Shown piece by piece: positions 45,901 to 52,267 of a stretch of 64,000 nt of DNA (positions are counted from its first letter, which is position 1; each line of letters starts with the position of its first letter). The notes below the pieces were generated by a model. The model did not search any database. It saw nothing but the letters and a program-made list of their open reading frames with translations, and was not told the origin of the DNA. The position numbers and the translations under genes were made by a program. This stretch comes from Granulicella sp. L60 (lineage in GTDB: Bacteria; Acidobacteriota; Terriglobia; Terriglobales; Acidobacteriaceae). The stretch lies in contig NZ_LMUR01000015.1 in the NCBI RefSeq assembly GCF_009765825.1, positions 464,625 to 528,624 of the forward strand. Direction: 5' to 3'.

Positions 45901-46623
45901 GGCGCTGTAGTTCGAAGTAGACACTTTGAATTCAGCTAAGGCATCGGGCGGCGGATTGATCGAATAGCTGGTCTGGCTGAGATAGTCCTGGGTTACAGCA
46001 TTGTTATCCACGCCATCGAGCACGAAGTTGTTTTGCTCGGGGCGCATACCATTGGCATCGAAATCGCCGGTACCCGCACCCCGTCCGGACCTCGAGGGTG
46101 CGGCCCCCGCCGTGAGTTGGATGAGGTACATGGTGTTACGGCCGTTGAGTGGGGTATTGTTGATTTCTTCTGTGCTGAGAACCGTCCCTACGGAGCTGTC
46201 CTGCGATTGAAGTAGTGGGGGCGCCGTCGTGACCGTCACCGTTTCACTCGCTGAGCCGGGCTTTAGCTGCGGAGAAAAATTGACGCGTTCGCCGAGCGAG
46301 ACCCTGACGTTTGTCTGGATCTGTGTTTCAAATCCCGGCGCCGACGAAGTGACTGTGTAGAGTCCAATCTTGACCGGAGAGAAGTTGAAGACGCCAACCT
46401 TGTCGGCGGTCGTGGTCAACTTGAAACTTGTCGCCGGATCTTCGATCGATACCGTAGCGTTGGAAATCGCTCTTCCGCTGGTGTCCTGCACGGTGCCGGT
46501 GACAGCTCCCTGGTCAAGAAACTGGGCATAGGCAGAGGGAAGGGCGATCAAGAGTAAGACGACAATCCATTTGACTCGCCGGAAAATCTCAGTCTTTGCC
46601 GCTCGCTGTGTATGGGGTTTCAT
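42988..46623 (-). CDS. TonB-dependent receptor, Oar-like, of the LacI-controlled operon
   Basis: 1211 aa; ribosome site GGAGAGCAAG before ATG 46623. Signal segment VKWIVVLLLIALPSAYAQ, CarboxypepD-reg domain (GAVTGTVQDTSGRAISNATVSIED ... FNFSPVKIGLYTVTSSAPGF), plug (EINNTPLNGRNTMYLIQLTAGAAP ... FVLDGVDNNAVTQ) and a barrel ending DSRFFQLSAKYSF. It heads the receptor-GH3-GH42 operon. Its roughly 415-nt leader contains a LacI-type operator in the promoter and a 42-codon Cys-rich uORF, both closely matched upstream of the truncated receptor at 51420. Confidence 0.9.
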   Translation of the reverse strand: MKPHTQRAAKTEIFRRVKWIVVLLLIALPSAYAQFLDQGAVTGTVQDTSGRAISNATVSIEDPATSFKLTTTADKVGVFNFSPVKIGLYTVTSSAPGFETQIQTNVRVSLGERVNFSPQLKPGSASETVTVTTAPPLLQSQDSSVGTVLSTEEINNTPLNGRNTMYLIQLTAGAAPSRSGRGAGTGDFDANGMRPEQNNFVLDGVDNNAVTQDYLSQTSYSINPPPDALAEFKVSTSNYSAEYGHSAGAVVNASIKSGTNQVHGSVWEYWRNNVLDARDWDASAQLPDPEYRENLFGATLGLPLIKNHLFFFGDVQANRIVIQQSQSPITVPTALERQGNFSELLMPSNFNATVAQTLYEPHHNQTLLTCPALATTNNPTGQNILCPGQINSVAQKILNLYPMPNQSVYGVAYDNYSYVLKQPDNTFQWDTRLDWNISSADQAFVRFSYLNQIGNFQAPLGPILDGGGGEGATNVSGVQVNYGNNFVLSETHIFSPTVVNEFRFAFNFGHYDTLNPGFNTSDAAALGLGGVPSGTAFPDNGGLPTTTISGGGGIFGFGAHAYRPEEEWADSYQVLDNVSWTLGNHSLRLGFALQSIRSDTLEPPSSHPQYTYNGSMTGKPNVANTGSGIADFLTDNMETGSIGPSGAFNNAQNDLAGYIQDDWKVTKNLTLNLGLRYDYFQPYKEMAGQQANFYATSVGISTGTGNYLLPARDQGKLTINPAFLTELAANHITLQYDSNERLTQQRNTNFAPRVGFAYSLDPKTVVRGGFGLFYQGQQQAGAADNIGTNYPFVFTDNFPAPACNTGSTNCANNGYTLESGFSDAIANGLNSYFATPTLVGQSPNLKTTYAMDYNLAFQEAFTNDLVATISYVGTSARHLPAGVNSNSTAALLPSGTTQAFLPFPSFGGSTNLIYGGISEYNSLQAQLEKRFSHGVSFRSTYTWSHALDDAADPLGGGIGNYRDINIIPMRQEMTNTDSDTRHRFTFNGYYKLPFGRGESHLGNDSRVVDTFFGGWAVNLTYQLQSGNPFTVGTANQTNDVGGSQNAILIGNPFAQGGTPNATNPSITCPTSVRNKTHWYNPCAFANPLPASEITPFAKNNGNPYVPAAGYAYPTYVTNEAQALLFLGSRSDQVYGPGFQRLDASVFKRFVTLREQYLELRVDGFNVANTPSYAIPSSSGIGTGGGLITAHRKGQNLTPDSRFFQLSAKYSF

Positions 46624-46902
46624 TCTTGCTCTCCGATGAGCTTTCTACTCAATCTGTGTGTCAGGCCTGCCTGGAAGATGTTGACCACTATTGGGTGTCG
46701 TAGCCGTTGGGCACTCAGCTTGTCGAACATAGTGGGGGCACTGTTGAAACCGATCTGCTGCTCATGTATCAGTGGCAGCCGCGCAAAATTGCGTGGCTAG
46801 CTTATGCTGATGAGCGTTCGGGTGCAGAACTCTAAAAATGCGCTTCCAATTACACCGCTCCGTTTAGGAAGAAAACTCTGGAGGGTATGGCGGAGCTTGA
46901 TT

Positions 46903-47031
46903 TTAGAGGGAGCAAAGGATGTCAGATAGACATCGACAGGAAGGAGAACATACAAGGGGCAGGCCAAAGACACAGGAGTGACGCTCGCACTTCGAGCTCA
47001 GACTGTCTCTTCTACCGCTCCATGTCCTCAT
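46903..47031 (-). CDS. Cys-rich leaderless leader peptide, 42-aa type (s1)
   Basis: A 42-codon minus-strand frame starting MRTWSGRRDSLSSKCER and ending CSPSCRCLSDILCSL, TAA stop at 46905-46903. The ATG lies 8 nt past the -10 box. It has six cysteines, with an SCRC core. The same length and about half the residues are kept in the frame at 51106-51234 (M.TW.G..D ... ER..C ... SCRCLSDIL.S). This conservation shows that the peptide, not only the DNA, is under selection or is a recent duplicate. It is upstream of the receptor-GH3-GH42 operon. Confidence 0.68.
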   Translation of the reverse strand: MRTWSGRRDSLSSKCERHSCVFGLPLVCSPSCRCLSDILCSL

Positions 47032-47037
47032 ATGGGC

Positions 47038-47068
47038 TTACGTTAGCGTAAACGGAAAAGAAATGCAA
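47038..47068 (-). promoter_or_regulatory. promoter with LacI-type operator (site 1, receptor-GH3-GH42 operon)
   Basis: On the minus strand TTGCAT (47068-47063), 17 nt, TAACGT (47045-47040). The near-palindrome GTTTACGCTAACGTAA (47053-47038) covers the end of the spacer and the -10 box. Identical bases continue 5' as TTTCC, as at the two other sites. A repressor bound here would block RNA polymerase directly. Confidence 0.75.
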
Positions 47069-47096
47069 CCAACTTCTGGAACGGCTTCGTTCGGGA

Positions 47097-48176
47097 TTAG
47101 CTCTGCGACAGCGGCCGTCGCACCAGAAAGGCGTCCAGATTCGCACGCATGATGAGGTAAGGATCAAGACGAATCGGTTGCGCAGGTCGCTGTCCCTGGC
47201 TTAGGTAGTGATGGAGGACGCGGTAAGCCGTGGCTCCTTGTTGTCGCGGCCGCTGATAGAGTGTACCTGCAACGCGGTTGCTGCGGATATGTGGAAGAAG
47301 CTGCTTCAGCAGATCCGTTGTTAGCACCATCGTCTTTCCGAGCATCTTCGAGTCCTTCAGGGCTTTCAACACCGCGATCGAGTTTCCCGTCGAAATGTAG
47401 CAGGCGGTTAAATCGGGATGCGCGCGCAGTAGTTCAATCGACTTCTCATAGGCCTCCTCGACGTTGTCGTGCGCCTCAATCGCTGGAAGCAGGTCGAGCG
47501 ACGGAAAGAATTGCTGGATCGTAGATTGGAAGGATTCCACCTTCTGTCGGTGGTTCGTGACCGTGGTGTCGCCGGTCACAATGGCTATGGGACCGGTATT
47601 CGCGGATAGACGTCCAACCAATTCGCCGGCGAGAGATCCGCTCACAAACGGGTCGATCGTAACTGTGGCGACCGTATCGACTCCAGGAATGTCTGTTCCC
47701 ACGCAGACGATAGGAACTCCCAGTTGAATCAAATGTCTAAGCCGCTCCTTGACTTCGGTGTCTGCGGTAGAACTGATGATCATTCCATCTAGTCCAGACT
47801 TGATAGCCCTGTCCAGCGCCGCCATCTCGCCGCTTCCCAAGCCGGGGAAGTGGAAGTATTCCAGGTTGACGACCGATTTTCCCAGAGCAGCATGCTCCTC
47901 CTCGATCCCGACACGAACTTCTTCGTGGAACGGGGTAACGCCACGAGGCAGGTTGACTGCAATGCGAAGCCTCCGCTTGGAGGAAAGGACGCTTGCAACG
48001 AGGTCTGGGTGATATCCCATCCTGCGAGCGGCCTTGAGGACCTTCTCCCGGGTCGCTGCGCTGATCTCAGGACGATTGTTCAGCGCGCGATCAACCGTAC
48101 CCATCGATAGCTCAAGCGCCTGCGCCAGATCTTTGATGCGAACTTTGGAGGGGTCTTTAGGAACCATCTTCGACAC
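47097..48176 (-). CDS. LacI-family transcriptional regulator
   Basis: 359 aa, GTG start at 48176. HTH and hinge: VRIKDLAQALELSMGTVDRALNNRPEISAATREKVLKAARRMGYHPD. The periplasmic-binding-protein-like core (LRIAVNLPRGVTPFHEEVRVGIEEE ... GLDGMIISSTADTEV ... VCVGTDIPG ... ACYISTGNSIAVLKAL) resembles LacI regulators with RbsB-like sugar-binding folds. Three copies of one near-palindrome occur at 47038, 48301 and 51084, all around this gene, and are its probable operators. Its targets would be the receptor-GH3-GH42 operon, the SsuD-like/MFS operon and the truncated receptor, and perhaps itself. Confidence 0.9.
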   Translation of the reverse strand: MSKMVPKDPSKVRIKDLAQALELSMGTVDRALNNRPEISAATREKVLKAARRMGYHPDLVASVLSSKRRLRIAVNLPRGVTPFHEEVRVGIEEEHAALGKSVVNLEYFHFPGLGSGEMAALDRAIKSGLDGMIISSTADTEVKERLRHLIQLGVPIVCVGTDIPGVDTVATVTIDPFVSGSLAGELVGRLSANTGPIAIVTGDTTVTNHRQKVESFQSTIQQFFPSLDLLPAIEAHDNVEEAYEKSIELLRAHPDLTACYISTGNSIAVLKALKDSKMLGKTMVLTTDLLKQLLPHIRSNRVAGTLYQRPRQQGATAYRVLHHYLSQGQRPAQPIRLDPYLIMRANLDAFLVRRPLSQS

Positions 48177-48285
48177 GGGTTTTAGCAGATCCTTTAGAGG
48201 TTTATAGCGACTGCGTTATTATAAGCAGCCACATCCTAAATCAGTTCGTTCAGGAGTGACCGTTGATGACGCCGCGTAATGAGGT

Positions 48286-48316
48286 TTGAAAAACCTTTCC
48301 GTTTACGCTAACGTAA
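48286..48316 (+). promoter_or_regulatory. promoter with LacI-type operator (site 2, SsuD-like operon)
   Basis: TTGAAA (48286-48291), 17 nt, TAACGT (48309-48314). The operator GTTTACGCTAACGTAA at 48301-48316 overlaps the -10 box exactly as at site 1. It is 125 bp from the start of the divergent LacI gene. Confidence 0.75.
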
Positions 48317-48321
48317 TGACC

Positions 48322-48438
48322 ATGGCCACGATGACTCGCGACAAACAGTGCAAGATGCCGGATCGTATACGGCGCGCACGCGTGGCACACAGGAGCGGTT
48401 CCCTCTGTTTTCGATGTCAGTCGGCATCCTGTCGATAA
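48322..48438 (+). CDS. Cys-rich leaderless leader peptide (s2, upstream of the SsuD-like gene)
   Basis: A 38-codon frame starting MATMTRDKQCK and ending LCFRCQSASCR, TAA stop. The ATG is 7 nt after the -10 box; an in-frame ATG at 48316 would be too close to the promoter. Its tail retains the TCCTGTCGAT DNA/protein core (SCR) found in the two 42-aa leaders, but the rest has diverged. It precedes the alkanesulfonate monooxygenase-like gene by 107 bp. Confidence 0.6.
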   Translation: MATMTRDKQCKMPDRIRRARVAHRSGSLCFRCQSASCR

Positions 48439-48545
48439 TTATCTCGAATTTCCCTGGCTGCATGATGTGGCGCTATCCACTGGTGGAGCGATGAATTCCC
48501 GCTTTGACCACCAAGACGCAAGAGCGCAAAACTGGAGACTCTCAC

Positions 48546-49676
48546 ATGAAAATATGTTGGTTTATCCCTACGACTGGGGATGGGCGTTATCTCGGTGCTC
48601 CCCAGCAGTCGAGGCTTACGGACTATAGCTATCTGCGGCAGATTGCTCAGGCCGCAGACGAGCTTGGATACTATGCGGTGCTGCTTCCAACCGGTAACTC
48701 TTGCGAAGACGCCTGGGTAGTCGCCTCTTCCATCATGCCGAGTACCAGGCAGTTGAAGTTTCTGGTGGCCGTAAGGCCTGGCATTATGTCCCCCACCTTA
48801 GCCGCACGAATGACGGCTACCTTTGATCGGCTCTCTTCAGGTCGGGTTCTTGTCAATGTCGTTACGGGCGGTGATCCGCAGGAGGCTGCAGCCGATGGTG
48901 TATTTCTCTCTCACGATGAACGCTACGAGGTAACAGGAGAGTTCCTGGAGATTTGGCGCACAATCATGTCGGGAGAAACCTTCAGCCATGAGGGAAAGCA
49001 CCTTCACGTGGAAAATGCGCGCGTGTATTATCCGGCAACCCAAACTCCTCATCCGCCGCTCTATATCGGCGGTTCATCGGATGCGGCCATGGAGATTGCA
49101 GCGAAACACATTGATGTCTATCTCACGTGGGGCGAACCCCCGGCTCTCGTCGCTGAAAAGATTGCGCGGGTACGCAAACTGGCGGAGGCTGCAGGCCGCA
49201 CGGTAAGATTTGGAATCCGGTTGCACGTCATCGTAAGAGAAACCGCGGATGAAGCATGGCAGGCAGCAAATGACCTGATTCGGTATGTTGATGCCGAAAC
49301 CATCGAACGTGCGCATAAAGGTCTTGCGAAGTTTGACTCCGAAGGCCAACGACGTATGGCATCTCTTGTGCAGGGCAATCGATCTAACCTGGAGGTTAGC
49401 CCAAACCTCTGGGCAGGCATCGGCTTGGTCCGCAGCGGTGCCGGCACGGCGCTGGTTGGTGACCCATCCGTCGTCGCGCAGCGCATGCTCGAATACGCGG
49501 ATCTGGGAATTGAGACGTTTATTCTTTCTGGATATCCGCATCTCGAAGAGGCGTATCGCGTGGCAGAGTTACTCTTTCCCTTGCTGCCTCTTGATCATAC
49601 GGACTCAGGCTCACAGAAAGCTCAAGTTCGCGCAGCGGATAACTTTGTAGGAAACGAGTTTCGGCCGATTAAATAA
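48546..49676 (+). CDS. ssuD: SsuD-like FMNH2-dependent sulfonate monooxygenase
   Basis: 376 aa from ATG 48546 with GGAG upstream, close to the 381 aa of E. coli SsuD. Family motifs run throughout: [87 protein letters not shown] and [21 protein letters not shown]. SsuD splits alkanesulfonates to aldehyde and sulfite with reduced FMN; sulfoquinovose monooxygenases belong to the same family. A flavin reductase is not in the window. Control by a LacI-type operator together with sugar enzymes makes a sulfonated sugar or glycoside a plausible substrate (inference). Confidence 0.87.
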   Translation: MKICWFIPTTGDGRYLGAPQQSRLTDYSYLRQIAQAADELGYYAVLLPTGNSCEDAWVVASSIMPSTRQLKFLVAVRPGIMSPTLAARMTATFDRLSSGRVLVNVVTGGDPQEAAADGVFLSHDERYEVTGEFLEIWRTIMSGETFSHEGKHLHVENARVYYPATQTPHPPLYIGGSSDAAMEIAAKHIDVYLTWGEPPALVAEKIARVRKLAEAAGRTVRFGIRLHVIVRETADEAWQAANDLIRYVDAETIERAHKGLAKFDSEGQRRMASLVQGNRSNLEVSPNLWAGIGLVRSGAGTALVGDPSVVAQRMLEYADLGIETFILSGYPHLEEAYRVAELLFPLLPLDHTDSGSQKAQVRAADNFVGNEFRPIK

Positions 49677-49698
49677 TCAGTGACTAGCAGGATGCGGA

Positions 49699-50970
49699 TT
49701 GGTGGCCACTATTTCAGAAGTTGTTGAGGGAAAACACGACGAAGCAACGCCCCAAACGGGTGGCCGTCTTTCACGTGCGCGGTGGATTGTGCTCACCCTC
49801 CTGCTTGCCATTACCATCATCAATTTCATTGACCGTCAGACAGTCTCAGTCCTCGCACCGGTGCTTCGACAGATGCTGCATCTGTCGAACGAACAATACG
49901 GGCGAATCGTTGCCGCCTTCCAGTTCGGTATGATGTCCGGCGAGTTGCCGATGGGCTGGTTCATGGACCGCTGGGGAGTACGTTTTGGTCTCGCGGGTGC
50001 GGTGTTGTGGTGGTCGATTGCTACGGGAACTCAGTCTCTCACCCATTCGGGCGTTCAACTGGGCATTACCCGTTTCTGGATGGGTACAGGAGAATGTGGC
50101 AACTATTCAGGGGGCGTGAAGGCCATCTACCGGCTCTTCGCGTCGGGCGAGCGGACGCTAGCCATCGGCATTTTCAATAGCGGAAGCATGTTAGGAGCAA
50201 CACTCGCTCCGCCGTTGATCGTTTATCTGGCGCAACACTATGGCTTTCGTACCGCCTTTCTTGTCCCGGCGTCGCTCGGATTACTCTGGATCCCGTTCTG
50301 GTTGTTCATTTATCGGGATGCCCGCTCGACCGCGGACGAGAGTTCGCAAGCGACGTCGTTGCGGACACTCCTGGGACAGTCTTCTTCCTGGGCAGTCATG
50401 CTGTGCCGATTCTTCATAGGACCAGTCATACAGTTTTACTGGTATTGGATTCCCAGCTATCTGTATAGCGCGCGCCATCTAACGCTTACTCAGATTGGCT
50501 TCCTCGGTTGGATTCCATTCCTGCTGGGAGATACCGGCGGTATTGCCGGAGGATGGGCGGCCGGTGCTCTCCTGCGCCGTGGAGTGGGGATTTACAACGT
50601 TCGCCGGATCACCATGTACCTCAGTGCGGCCTTTTGTTTATGCAGTCTGGCCGTTCCCTACCTCACCAGCACGACAGCAGCTTTTCTTGCTATCGGCGTC
50701 GCAGTGATGGCAGACAATTTTCTTTCGGCGAACATGTACGGAGCCATTACGGACCTGTTTCCCGATCATACGGTGGGCCGAGCGACCGGACTTACCGGCG
50801 TTGCTGGAGGACTCAGCGGATTGCTCTTTCCGCTGCTTACCGGATATCTCGTCGACCGCACATCCTACACCCCGGTTTTTATCCTGGTCGCGTTTATGCC
50901 TCTCGTCGGCACTGCTTTGCTCTTTATAGTGGGAAAGCGATATCGAAGCCCGCAGGTCTATGCGCGGTAG
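49699..50970 (+). CDS. MFS transporter, ACS (hexuronate/organic anion) family-like
   Basis: 423 aa; TTG 49699 or the adjacent GTG 49702 as start, 22 bp after the SsuD-like gene. Twelve predicted helices with the ACS-family pattern FIDRQTVSVLAPVLRQMLHLSNEQYGRIVAAFQFGMM ... GWFMDRWGVRFGLAGAVLWWS ... RFWMGTGECGNYSGGVKAIYRLFASGERTLAIGIFNSGSMLGATLAPP. ACS members carry hexuronates, tartrate, glucarate and similar anions. Coupled to SsuD, it probably imports the anionic (sulfonated) substrate across the inner membrane. Confidence 0.85.
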   Translation: MVATISEVVEGKHDEATPQTGGRLSRARWIVLTLLLAITIINFIDRQTVSVLAPVLRQMLHLSNEQYGRIVAAFQFGMMSGELPMGWFMDRWGVRFGLAGAVLWWSIATGTQSLTHSGVQLGITRFWMGTGECGNYSGGVKAIYRLFASGERTLAIGIFNSGSMLGATLAPPLIVYLAQHYGFRTAFLVPASLGLLWIPFWLFIYRDARSTADESSQATSLRTLLGQSSSWAVMLCRFFIGPVIQFYWYWIPSYLYSARHLTLTQIGFLGWIPFLLGDTGGIAGGWAAGALLRRGVGIYNVRRITMYLSAAFCLCSLAVPYLTSTTAAFLAIGVAVMADNFLSANMYGAITDLFPDHTVGRATGLTGVAGGLSGLLFPLLTGYLVDRTSYTPVFILVAFMPLVGTALLFIVGKRYRSPQVYAR

Positions 50971-51068
50971 AAGCAAGTTTCAGATCGACCGTATTACTTG
51001 TTCATATAAAAGGGTCTAAGGTTGGAGGATACAACCGCATGCAAAATGTCCATGAGTTCAAAGACCAG

Positions 51069-51101
51069 TTGCAAATCCTTTCCGTTTACGCTAACGTAAA
51101 C
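51069..51101 (+). promoter_or_regulatory. promoter with LacI-type operator (site 3, truncated receptor)
   Basis: TTGCAA (51069-51074), 17 nt, TAACGT (51092-51097). The operator GTTTACGCTAACGTAAAC at 51084-51101 is the most symmetric of the three copies, palindromic except at two paired positions. Confidence 0.75.
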
Positions 51102-51105
51102 CACG

Positions 51106-51234
51106 ATGCAGACATGGATTGGCAAGACAGACGACGTGACCTCAGAATCTGAGCGTCGTACGTGTGCCTATACCCTGTCCTTGGAGTGTTTCTCCTCCTG
51201 TCGATGTTTATCTGACATCCTCTACTCCTTCTAA
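51106..51234 (+). CDS. Cys-rich leaderless leader peptide, 42-aa type (s3)
   Basis: A 42-codon frame starting MQTWIGKTDDVTSESERRTC and ending CFSSCRCLSDILYSF, TAA stop at 51232-51234, with the ATG 8 nt past the -10 box. It is the same length as, and clearly homologous to, the peptide at 46903-47031, including the SCRCLSDIL core. The DNA match to that leader continues another 40 nt beyond the stop. It now precedes a truncated receptor. Confidence 0.68.
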   Translation: MQTWIGKTDDVTSESERRTCAYTLSLECFSSCRCLSDILYSF

Positions 51235-51419
51235 AAAAATCGAGCTCCGCCTGTGCTTGCCTGAGTTTCTTCTTCGCATGTAGTGCTGTGCTTGATGCTG
51301 CGCGAGGAGCCCGAGGCAGAGACGGATCATCACTCGCAGCACTCGTTCGGTCGGAACCAAATCCAGGTTTCCTGGACAGACGAATTCAGTCCATCTCATA
51401 AAAAGGTCGGCATGCACTC

Positions 51420-52148
51420 ATGCGATTTGATCGAACTCTAGTAACTTTCCTTAGCTTAATGTTCTTTCTTACCCTGCACGCGCCGCTACTTTGCGGTCAG
51501 GGAACCGCCGCTCAAATCAGTGGAATCGCTACCGACGCACCTGGAGCGTCGATCCCCGGAGCTACCGTGCTCATCGTGAGCCAAGGTGCTGGTGCGAGAC
51601 GCGAGGTCACTACAAATCAGACGGGAGCATTCATCGCATACGAGATGGAGCCTGGTCACTATCGAATTACCGTGACGGCAGCGGGGTTTGAAACCGTCGA
51701 CTCGAACGTTTTGACACTTACGATCGGTCAGAAAAGCACCTTCAACGTCGCATTGAAAGTGGGGGGAAGTAAGCAGACAGTGTCGATCACGTCTGCTGGC
51801 GAACAGCTCAACACGACTTCGGCCGAGATCAGCTCTGTTGTGGATGAAAATACAATCAGAGAGCTGCCATTGAATGGACGAGATCCCTCCACTCTCGTAT
51901 TCCTATCGCCTGGCGTCACCAATGTGATGAATACAAGTATCGGGGAGCGTCAGGCCGGCACATCGATTCCGACACAGACAGGCGCGTCTGCAGGGGGCGG
52001 GCGGCAGGGAAGCACTTACTATCTGCTCGACGGTGTTTCCAACATCGACACCTATGAGCTGCTTGCGGCTCCTTTCCCCAATGCCGACGCGACCCAGGAG
52101 TTCACGAGCTACCTTCCGGGAAATGATCAGACGCATGCACTGGGCTAA
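51420..52148 (+). pseudogene. truncated TonB-dependent receptor (CarboxypepD-reg plus part of plug)
   Basis: 242 codons: signal segment (LMFFLTLHAPLLCGQ), CarboxypepD-reg domain (ISGIATDAPGASIPGATVLIVS ... IAYEMEPGHYRITVTAAGF) and part of the plug (LPLNGRDPSTLVFLSPGVTN ... YYLLDGVSNIDTY). The frame stops at 52146 right where the VxxxTKSGTN strand should begin. After the stop a degenerate DVKHSNGQTNPIAISLF still resembles that strand. The entire barrel is missing. It is therefore a dead receptor, although promoter, operator and leader peptide are intact. Confidence 0.8.
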
Positions 52149-52267
52149 GCCTTTCCTGCCCTCCACGATGGCTACGATGTCAAACATAGTAATGGCCAAA
52201 CCAATCCCATAGCCATATCGTTATTCGGTCCCTAGGTGATCTCAGTGCTTTTTTCTAAGCCGACGCG

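Noticed and set aside
46795..46870. tRNA-like stretch on the minus strand (GTGTAATTGG, GTTCTGCACC)
   Set aside because: A D-arm-like motif is present but no 7-bp acceptor stem, anticodon stem or T-arm can be closed.
51040..51152. short frame starting at ATG 51041 preceded by GGAGG
   Set aside because: It runs through the promoter and operator in another frame and has no Cys cluster; the leaderless frame at 51106 fits the promoter and has a homologue at 46903.
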